Assembly: GCA_902537575.1 (NCBI GenBank)
Contig: CACBBX010000006.1
Coordinates: 1-37,462, forward strand
Source of the DNA: an uncultured Pelagibacteraceae bacterium
GTDB lineage: Bacteria; Pseudomonadota; Alphaproteobacteria; Pelagibacterales; Pelagibacteraceae
DNA: 37,462 nt
Direction: 5' to 3'
Shown: piece by piece, positions 31,664 through 37,462 of the stretch
How positions within the stretch are numbered: position 1 is the stretch's first letter
How the letters are laid out: every line of letters starts with the position of its first letter
Made by a program: the position numbers and the translations under genes
Notes under the pieces: model-generated
Databases searched by the model: none
The model's input: only the letters and a program-made list of their open reading frames with translations
Told to the model about the DNA's origin: nothing

Positions 31664-33736
31664 ATGCCAAAAAAAAAGAAAAAAAAATCTAAAGTAAAAA
31701 AGAAATTTTCTAAAAAAGTTAAGAAAAAAAATAAAGTAAAAAAAATTAAAAAAAAAAGGAAAAGTAAAAAGAAGACTAAAAAAGAAAATAGTTCTGCTCC
31801 ACCTGAGGTAGTTATAAAAACTAAACCAGAGTGGGTAAAAGCAAGTTTGGCAAATAAAAGTAAGTACCAACAAAAATACTCTCAATCTATAAAGAGTAAT
31901 GATGATTTTTGGAGAAAAGAGGGAAAAAGAATTACTTGGATAAAACCTTATAAAAAAATCAAAGATGTTAAATACAGTACTAAAGAAGTAAAAATTAAAT
32001 GGTATCAAGATGGAACTTTAAATGCCTCTGCAAACTGTATTGATAGACACTTAAAAGACAAAAAAGATAAAACTGCAATTATTTGGGTTGGTGATGATCC
32101 AAAAGATAGTCAAAAAATTTCTTACAAACAACTTCACCAGAAGGTTTCAAAAGCTGCAAATGGTTTAAAAAAACTCGGAATTAAAAAAGGTGATCGAGTT
32201 ACAATTTATTTAACCATGATCCCAGAGCTTGCAATTTTAATGCTTGCATGTGTAAGAATAGGTGCGGTTCATTCAATAATATTTGGTGGTTTTTCTGCAG
32301 AGTCAATTTCAGGTAGAGTAAATGATTGTGAGTCTGAATATATAATTACTGCTGATGAAGGTGTTAGAGGTGGAAAAACTATTCCCTTAAAATATACAAC
32401 TGATGAGGCTCTTACAAGTTGTCCAAATGTAAAAAAATGTATTGTTGTTAAACGAACTGGAAATTACATCAATTGGAATGAAGATAGAGATGTTTGGTAC
32501 CATGATCTAATAAAAGATGTTCCTAGTCATTGTGAGCCAGAAGAAATGAATGCAGAAGATCCTTTATTTATTTTATATACTTCAGGTTCAACTGGTAAAC
32601 CAAAAGGAGTTCTTCATACTACTGGTGGGTATATGGTTTACGCATCAATGACACATCAATATATTTTTAATTATAAACCAAAAGACATTTATTGGTGCAC
32701 TGCTGATATTGGATGGGTAACTGGGCATAGTTATATTATTTATGGACCTCTTGCTAATGGTGCAACAACAATAATGTTTGAGGGAATTCCTAATTATCCT
32801 GACACTTCAAGATGGTGGCAGATAGTTGATAAATATAAAGTAAATATTTTCTACACCGCACCTACAGCAATTAGAGCTTTAATGCGAGAAGGTGATAAAC
32901 CAGTGAAAAAAACTTCTAGAAAATCACTAAAATTACTTGGCACTGTTGGTGAACCAATCAATCCTGAGGCTTGGATGTGGTATTACAAAACGGTTGGTAA
33001 CTCTAAAAGCCCAATTGTAGATACTTGGTGGCAAACTGAGACTGGAGGAATACTGATTGCTCCTCAAACAGGAGCCATACAATTAAAACCAGGTTCGGCG
33101 ACAAAACCTTTTTATGGAATAAAGCCTGTGATTGTTGATAAGAACGGTAAAGAGATAAAAGGCGCTGGGGAAGGAAGACTTTGTATTGCTCAATCATGGC
33201 CAGGTCAAATGAGAACTGTTTATGGAGACCATCAAAGATTTATCGACACATATTTTTCTCAGTTTAATGGAAAATATTTTACTGGTGATGGATGTAGAAG
33301 AGATAAAGATGGATATTACTGGATCACTGGACGAGTTGATGATGTAATTATTGTATCTGGACATAATTTAGGTACCGCTGAAATTGAAAGTGCATTTGTT
33401 GCACATCCCAAAGTTGCTGAAGCAGCAGTAGTTGGTTATCCTCATGATATTAAAGGAAACGGTCTATATTGTTACGTCACTTTAAATGCAGGGGAAACTG
33501 AAACTGGTGATCTTGAAAGAGATTTAAAACTTTGGGTTAGAAAACAAATTGGTCCCTTGGCAACTCCAGACTTAATACATTTTACTCCAGGTCTTCCAAA
33601 AACTAGATCAGGTAAAATAATGAGAAGAATTTTAAGGAAGATTGCTGCAAACGAACATGGACAACTAGGAGACACTACTACTTTGGCAGATCCGAGTGTT
33701 GTTGATAGTTTAGTTGATAATAGAAAAAATATTTAA
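31664..33736 (+). CDS. acs: Acetyl-CoA synthetase with Lys-rich N-terminal extension
   Basis: This 690-residue protein is an AMP-forming acetate-CoA ligase. It shows [20 protein letters not shown] at the normal N-terminus, [15 protein letters not shown] for [13 protein letters not shown], and [17 protein letters not shown] with the catalytic Lys that is acetylated in other bacteria. It activates acetate for central metabolism. The first 41 residues are extraordinary: 27 Lys and one Arg, beginning [18 protein letters not shown]. No in-frame ATG, GTG or TTG exists just before the family domain, so the tail is probably translated. It is encoded by A9-G-A9 runs (31669-31687). The stop overlaps that of the convergent gene (TTAA). 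Confidence 0.95.
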   Translation: MPKKKKKKSKVKKKFSKKVKKKNKVKKIKKKRKSKKKTKKENSSAPPEVVIKTKPEWVKASLANKSKYQQKYSQSIKSNDDFWRKEGKRITWIKPYKKIKDVKYSTKEVKIKWYQDGTLNASANCIDRHLKDKKDKTAIIWVGDDPKDSQKISYKQLHQKVSKAANGLKKLGIKKGDRVTIYLTMIPELAILMLACVRIGAVHSIIFGGFSAESISGRVNDCESEYIITADEGVRGGKTIPLKYTTDEALTSCPNVKKCIVVKRTGNYINWNEDRDVWYHDLIKDVPSHCEPEEMNAEDPLFILYTSGSTGKPKGVLHTTGGYMVYASMTHQYIFNYKPKDIYWCTADIGWVTGHSYIIYGPLANGATTIMFEGIPNYPDTSRWWQIVDKYKVNIFYTAPTAIRALMREGDKPVKKTSRKSLKLLGTVGEPINPEAWMWYYKTVGNSKSPIVDTWWQTETGGILIAPQTGAIQLKPGSATKPFYGIKPVIVDKNGKEIKGAGEGRLCIAQSWPGQMRTVYGDHQRFIDTYFSQFNGKYFTGDGCRRDKDGYYWITGRVDDVIIVSGHNLGTAEIESAFVAHPKVAEAAVVGYPHDIKGNGLYCYVTLNAGETETGDLERDLKLWVRKQIGPLATPDLIHFTPGLPKTRSGKIMRRILRKIAANEHGQLGDTTTLADPSVVDSLVDNRKNI

Positions 33737-34377
33737 AACTGAATTAAGTCTTGAAATTCTTGTTTAATAACGTCCCACTTTAATATCATGGAGTTTAAAA
33801 CGATTTTTCGATCTAGATTTTTTAATTCCTCAGCAATTGGAGCCCACTTATATAATGACAATGCGCTAGGATTAAATGGTAGATCAGTGTAATAAATTTC
33901 CCAGTTAATATTTTGAAATCTGTTATCAAAATCTATTCTAGCCTGGTCAACAATATCTAGTGGCATTTTATTAGAAATTTCATCGTCTAATATTTTATTA
34001 AAAATTTCTTTTGCTTGATTGATATCTTGAAAATTAAAATTTACTTTTAAATATGAAAACGTAAAAAAAGATAAATCTTGAAGTGCTACAGAATAAATAT
34101 TCCATTTAGCAAGATTAACGGATGCCATGAATTCATCATTATCAAAATGGAGAACATATCTTGTTCCCATTCGAGTTTTTAAATAATTATATAAAGTTAC
34201 TTGCGTAACCCATGCAGATTTAGTTTGTATAAAGACTTCGAGTTCATCTAAATTTTTGATTTTTTTTTTAGGGATGAACGCCTTAAACATTGCGAACAAA
34301 TAAGTCTTAAAATCCGTTGTTGTTAGATCTTTCCAAGTTAACTTGTATTTTGCCATAATTTGTGCCGTATGTGGCAT
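33733..34377 (-). CDS. Unrecognised 214-residue protein between acs and the symporter
   Basis: I do not recognise a family. The protein looks cytoplasmic and mostly helical, with no signal or membrane segment. Notable stretches are [20 protein letters not shown] near the start, [28 protein letters not shown] and the Trp-containing end [19 protein letters not shown] at 34377 has AAGG five bases upstream; an internal ATG seven codons later lacks such a site, so I keep the first. Its position between acs (convergent, 4-base stop overlap) and the symporter genes (divergent, 113-base gap) suggests a role in acetate or organic-acid uptake, by context only. Confidence 0.72.
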   Translation of the reverse strand: MPHTAQIMAKYKLTWKDLTTTDFKTYLFAMFKAFIPKKKIKNLDELEVFIQTKSAWVTQVTLYNYLKTRMGTRYVLHFDNDEFMASVNLAKWNIYSVALQDLSFFTFSYLKVNFNFQDINQAKEIFNKILDDEISNKMPLDIVDQARIDFDNRFQNINWEIYYTDLPFNPSALSLYKWAPIAEELKNLDRKIVLNSMILKWDVIKQEFQDLIQF

Positions 34378-34411
34378 TTATACCTTAAAAAAGTAAGTAA
34401 ATAAGTACCTA

Positions 34412-34460
34412 TTATGGTTAAATTTAGGTCTTTTCAAAAGCCTCATAATGGTTATGGTTT
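34412..34460. promoter_or_regulatory. Iterated TWATGGTTW element upstream of the symporter genes
   Basis: The 113-base gap between the 214-residue gene and the DUF4212 gene has three near-identical nine-base units in the same direction: TTATGGTTA (34412-34420), TAATGGTTA (34446-34454) and TTATGGTTT (34452-34460). The first two are 34 bases apart, close to three helical turns, and both are preceded by CCT. This is a candidate operator for a regulator binding on one face of the DNA. No known motif is recognised. A -10-like TATAAC lies shortly downstream (34468-34473). Confidence 0.35.
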
Positions 34461-34478
34461 TGCCAGTTATAACTAAAT

Positions 34479-34485
34479 AGAGAGG
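34479..34485 (+). promoter_or_regulatory. Strong ribosome binding site of the DUF4212 gene
   Basis: AGAGAGG ends five bases before ATG 34491. Shine-Dalgarno sites this good are rare in the window, which fits strong expression of the transporter and fixes the DUF4212 start. Confidence 0.7.
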
Positions 34486-34490
34486 TAAAA

Positions 34491-34751
34491 ATGTCAAATC
34501 AAGAAAAACATTGGGAGAAATCCAGAGGTTTGCTGATGATAACGTTAGCAATCTGGTTTATATTCTCAATTGGCATCTTCCTTTTTGGAGCTGAAATGAA
34601 CGAGGTCACAGGACCTTTCGGTTATCCGTGGACATATTGGTTTACATGTCAGGGATCTCTTGGAGCATTCGTAATACTTATTTTCTGGTTTGCGAATAGG
34701 CAAGAAAAAATCGATGAAGAGTTTGGCTTCAGCGAAAGAGAGGATGAATAA
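34491..34751 (+). CDS. DUF4212 small subunit of sodium/organic-acid symporter
   Basis: This 86-residue protein has two membrane helices (about 14-31 and 46-64). HWEKSRGLLMITLAIWF at the start and FGYPWTYWFTCQGSLGAFV in the middle match DUF4212, named as the small subunit that accompanies VC_2705-type sodium:solute symporters. The tail is acidic (DEEFGFSEREDE). The stop codon shares a base with the ATG of the symporter, so the subunits are made together. Base composition is clearly less AT-rich than most of the window, as in the next gene. Confidence 0.92.
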   Translation: MSNQEKHWEKSRGLLMITLAIWFIFSIGIFLFGAEMNEVTGPFGYPWTYWFTCQGSLGAFVILIFWFANRQEKIDEEFGFSEREDE

Positions 34752-36562
34752 TGAAACAGGGTAATTTTATAGACAACTTGCCTAAGATTTATGGAATCTA
34801 TACCGGAGGGTTCATAGGTTTCATAATTATTATGGCAATTGCAGAACAGATGGGTATGACTGCTAAAGCAATCGGTATTGCTTTTGTGGCATTTACCGTG
34901 TTCATCTATGCATTGATCGGCTACCTGTCACGAACAGCCCAAGCAGATGCGTATTACGTAGCTGGAAGGCAAGTACCAACAGTATTCAACGGAATGGCCA
35001 CGGCAGCAGACTGGATGTCTGGTGCATCATTCGTTGCGATGGCTGGAGGTATTTACTTTAAAGGTTACGGCTATATGGCTCTACTTGTAGGTTGGACTGG
35101 TGGTTACGTGTTAGTTGCATCTTTATTAGCACCATACTTAAGAAAATTTGGGTGTTACACAGTTCCAGATTTCATAGGTACAAGATACGGTGGTAATTTA
35201 GCTAGGTTTAGTGCAGTAGTGGTTTTAACCGTTGCTTCATTTACTTATGTAACAGCACAAATTAACGCTACAGGTACTATTGCATCTGTTGCACTTGATA
35301 TTCCATTCCAATACGCAGTTTATATTGGACTAATAAGTATATTATTATGTTCAATGTTAGGTGGTATGAGAGGGGTAACTTGGACACAGGTTGCGCAATA
35401 TATCGTACTAATTATAGCTTACTTACTTCCAGTCTTCTGGATCAGTAACAAAATGGGTGCAGGTTTCTTCCCGCACTTTATGTTAGCTGATGAGGTAGCT
35501 AGAATTGGTGAGTTAGAATCACAGTTTGGTTTTGTTAAAAACTCTGCTGCTGATTTGGCAACGGTACCTAAAGGCTTAGCAGGAATAACTAAAGCTCACT
35601 CTGCAGTTAACGCAACACCTTGGGCATTTATTTCATTAGCATTGGCGATGATGATGGGAACAGCATCATTACCTCACGTGATGATGAGATACTTTACTAC
35701 TCCAAGTGTTAAAGCAGCTAGAAAATCAGTAGGTTGGTCACTATTCTTTATCTTCCTACTTTATTCTTCTGCTCCAATGTTAGCTACACTATCTAAGTTG
35801 TCATTGATCGATCCGAATTTATCAACTGGTATTATCGGTAAATCAATTGCAGAAGTTCAAGCGATAGATTGGTATCAAAACTGGAACCAAGCAAACTTAA
35901 TGTTTATCAGCGACTTTAACGGAAATGGAACTGTTGAATTAAATGAGTTCTTCATGGGTGGTAAAGCCGTTGTATTAGCAACACCAGAGATCGCTGGATT
36001 ACCATACGTAATCTCAGGTCTAGTTGCCGCTGGTGGTATGGCAGCAGCCATGTCAACAGCCGATGGTTTGATTCTAGCAATTGCAAACGCTATATCACAT
36101 GATGTTTACTATAAGATCATTGATCCAAAAGCGGAAACTGCAAAACGACTAGTTGTTGCAAGGGTATTACTTGTAGTAATTGGTTTTGCTGGAGCGACGA
36201 TCGCGGCAATGGAGATCCAAGGTATCTTAGGTTCAGTTATTTGGGCATTTGACTTTGCGATGTCTGGATTGTTCTTCCCACTTGTACTTGGTGTGTGGTG
36301 GAAGAGAGCTAACAGACAAGGTGCTATTGCTGGTATGTTAGGAGGTCTAGCCGCTGGTACTTGGTACTTAGTTTGGGTACGAACTGGTGGAAGTGGTTTC
36401 CTAGGAATTACTCAATTAACATTTGGTATCTTCGGATCAGCTGTTAGTTTGGTTGCGATGGTGGTTGTGAGTTTAATGACTCAAGAGCCAGACAAAGCAA
36501 CTCAAAAAATGGTTGATGAAGTACGTGTACCAAGTGGTAAAACAATTCTTGGAAAACAGTAA
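34751..36562 (+). CDS. Sodium:solute symporter, VC_2705/ActP-like (likely acetate or small organic acid)
   Basis: This 603-residue protein of the SSS family has about 13 membrane helices. Early motifs are AQADAYYVAGRQVP and MATAADWMSGASFVAMAGG; middle ones are GGMRGVTWTQVAQYIVL and MGTASLPHVMMRYFTTPSVK. The late region VLATPEIAGLPYVISGLVAA precedes GGMAAAMSTADGLILAIANA, which carries sodium-site Ser residues. A loop at 388-399 (DFNGNGTVELNE) fits a calcium-binding EF-hand loop. The pairing with DUF4212 and the nearby acs point to acetate-type substrates, but lactate or other organic acids remain possible. Codon use is richer in G/C-ending codons than in neighbours, suggesting high expression. 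A terminator follows. Confidence 0.9.
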   Translation: MKQGNFIDNLPKIYGIYTGGFIGFIIIMAIAEQMGMTAKAIGIAFVAFTVFIYALIGYLSRTAQADAYYVAGRQVPTVFNGMATAADWMSGASFVAMAGGIYFKGYGYMALLVGWTGGYVLVASLLAPYLRKFGCYTVPDFIGTRYGGNLARFSAVVVLTVASFTYVTAQINATGTIASVALDIPFQYAVYIGLISILLCSMLGGMRGVTWTQVAQYIVLIIAYLLPVFWISNKMGAGFFPHFMLADEVARIGELESQFGFVKNSAADLATVPKGLAGITKAHSAVNATPWAFISLALAMMMGTASLPHVMMRYFTTPSVKAARKSVGWSLFFIFLLYSSAPMLATLSKLSLIDPNLSTGIIGKSIAEVQAIDWYQNWNQANLMFISDFNGNGTVELNEFFMGGKAVVLATPEIAGLPYVISGLVAAGGMAAAMSTADGLILAIANAISHDVYYKIIDPKAETAKRLVVARVLLVVIGFAGATIAAMEIQGILGSVIWAFDFAMSGLFFPLVLGVWWKRANRQGAIAGMLGGLAAGTWYLVWVRTGGSGFLGITQLTFGIFGSAVSLVAMVVVSLMTQEPDKATQKMVDEVRVPSGKTILGKQ

Positions 36563-36573
36563 ATAAACTTTGT

Positions 36574-36605
36574 AAGGGGCGATTAATTTCGCCCCTTTTC
36601 TTTCT
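36574..36605 (+). terminator. Intrinsic terminator after the symporter gene
   Basis: AAGGGGCGA and TCGCCCCTT form a 9-bp stem (arms 36574-36582 and 36589-36597) around the loop TTAATT, followed by TTC, TTTC and TTTTC. This is the only strong GC-rich Rho-independent terminator I found in the window. It separates the transporter operon from the YggT-like gene. Confidence 0.92.
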
Positions 36606-36630
36606 TTTCATTTTCAAATATAAATCTTTA

Positions 36631-36987
36631 ATGTCAGCAAACTTTCATCCGTTTATATATTTTATTGATTATTTTTTTGGGATAATCATGTGGACATTAA
36701 TTGGTAGAGTTGCAATGAACATCTTTCAAAGAGAAGACTCTCAATTCTTTTTTATGAGGGTATTTGTTAAATATACAAATCCTTTAATCAGACTATTTAA
36801 ACCAATTACCCCATCATTTATTATAGGTCCTTTAGTACCCTTATATGTAGCTTGGTTTTTTTACATGATTAGATTTTATTTAATGCCTTGGATCTTGGGC
36901 TATTCTGTTATGGGGATGCTGTCATTTCCTCTCGAAAGTGAAATATCGAGACAAATTTATCAATTTTTTAATTCAATTAAATTTTAA
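36631..36987 (+). CDS. YggT-like membrane protein
   Basis: This 118-residue protein has two main membrane regions. IIMWTLIGRVAMNIF is followed by the loop FVKYTNPLIRLFKPITPSFI, similar in layout to the YggT motif T-D-P-I-L-x-x-I-R-x-x-I-P, then GPLVPLYVAWFFYMIRFYLM. I therefore assign it to the YggT superfamily with moderate confidence. It is divergent from the YggT at 27113-27403, with longer ends. It lies 30 bases after the symporter terminator and 28 before rpe. Confidence 0.65.
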   Translation: MSANFHPFIYFIDYFFGIIMWTLIGRVAMNIFQREDSQFFFMRVFVKYTNPLIRLFKPITPSFIIGPLVPLYVAWFFYMIRFYLMPWILGYSVMGMLSFPLESEISRQIYQFFNSIKF

Positions 36988-37015
36988 AAATTGATACTAG
37001 TAAACCTAGTTATCA

Positions 37016-37462
37016 ATGAAAAATATACAAATTTCACCGTCAATTTTATCTGCTGATTTTAGTCAATTAGGTACTGAAATTAAAAGATTAGAGGAAGGTG
37101 GAGCAGACATGATCCATGTGGATGTCATGGATGGCCATTTTGTTCCAAATCTAACTATTGGTCCCCCTGTTATTAAAGCTTTAAGAAAACACTGTTCTTT
37201 GAGGTTTGATGTACATTTGATGATTTCACCAGTGCATAAATACATAAAAGCATATGCGGATGCAGGAGCAGATATCATAACAATTCACCCCGAAGCCACT
37301 CAAAACTTAGGTGAGTCTATTAAAGCGATTAAAAATTTAAAAAAAAAAGTTGGAGTTTCTCTTAATCCAGAGTCGAAAATTGAATTAATTACAGAATTTT
37401 TAGATCAAGTAGATATGGTTTTAATCATGAGTGTTAATCCAGGTTTTGGAGGTCAAAAATTT
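37016..37462 (+). CDS. rpe: Ribulose-phosphate 3-epimerase, C-terminus off the window
   Basis: The first 149 codons are present from ATG at 37016. ISPSILSADFSQLGTEIKRL, MIHVDVMDGHFVPNLTIGPP, FDVHLMISPV and VLIMSVNPGFGGQKF are the exact Rpe landmarks, including the metal-binding His and Asp of H-x-D-V-M-D and H-L-M. It interconverts ribulose 5-phosphate and xylulose 5-phosphate in the pentose phosphate pathway. About one third of the usual length (near 220 residues) is outside the window. Confidence 0.95.
   Translation, partial: MKNIQISPSILSADFSQLGTEIKRLEEGGADMIHVDVMDGHFVPNLTIGPPVIKALRKHCSLRFDVHLMISPVHKYIKAYADAGADIITIHPEATQNLGESIKAIKNLKKKVGVSLNPESKIELITEFLDQVDMVLIMSVNPGFGGQKF

Noticed and set aside
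31586-32008. 140-codon open frame on the minus strand opposite the start of acs, rich in Phe
   Set aside because: It is the mirror of the Lys-codon (AAA) runs of acs, which read as TTT for Phe on the other strand. It overlaps two real genes and has no family features.
1-37462. tRNA, rRNA, CRISPR array or insertion sequence
   Set aside because: Gaps are nearly all under 120 bases, and I found no cloverleaf, direct-repeat array, transposase or terminal inverted repeats.

Overview
The window looks like a piece of a streamlined, very AT-rich alphaproteobacterial genome, most likely a SAR11 / Candidatus Pelagibacter-type marine bacterium. The signs are low GC, proteins rich in Lys, Asn and Ile, gene spacing of a few bases with many 4-base overlaps, and alphaproteobacterial gene content (DUF2794, IalB family, divergent hemC/tsaD, DUF4212 plus VC_2705-type symporter). 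The taxonomy is an inference from composition and gene content. I saw no tRNA, rRNA, CRISPR array, insertion sequence or prophage.

Left part (1-9084, all minus strand). One packed gene train begins with cytochrome c maturation genes ccmC-D-E-F-G-H. It continues into an outer-membrane PagL-like lipid A deacylase homologue, two tandem FMN-dependent L-2-hydroxyacid dehydrogenases, a class I aminotransferase and a GlcD-like FAD oxidase cut by the window edge. The two flavoenzyme types handle opposite stereoisomers of 2-hydroxyacids, and the aminotransferase could use the resulting 2-oxoacids. ccmA, ccmB and ccmI are not in the window. A 181-base gap upstream of ccmC, large for this genome, holds what looks like a structured minus-strand RNA.

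Middle part (9266-16174). It holds hspQ (minus), then yciB and DUF2794 (plus), a Bax-inhibitor-1 protein (minus), and a plus-strand run: aldo/keto reductase, IalB-like protein, argG, an unrecognised membrane protein, a PsiE-like protein, and a photolyase-related FAD protein whose usual N-terminal antenna domain seems to have moved to the C terminus.

Accessory-looking part (16223-26219). A novel-looking 2OG-Fe(II) oxygenase and a class I glutamine amidotransferase are followed by two operons diverging from a 27-base gap. The minus operon has a cryptochrome/photolyase of the bacterial FeS type, a 43-residue DUF2256 zinc-ribbon protein, a DUF4174 protein with an extra C-terminal module, an exported FG-GAP/ASPIC (CRTAC1-like) protein and a Cys-rich exported protein. 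The plus operon has an SDR-fold protein lacking the catalytic Tyr, a DUF6356 membrane protein, a minimal AMP-binding enzyme and a PQQ-type sugar dehydrogenase. A TauD-like oxygenase and two small membrane proteins follow. This is the best candidate for an undescribed, possibly light-linked, system.

Right part (26257-37462). This is mostly housekeeping: folD, yggT, an MscS channel, hemD and hemC (minus), diverging from tsaD, an EVE-domain protein and acs (plus). The acs product has an extraordinary Lys-rich N-terminal tail encoded by slippery A tracts. After a minus-strand unknown come the DUF4212/symporter pair (likely acetate or another small organic acid), a clear intrinsic terminator, a second YggT-like gene and the start of rpe.
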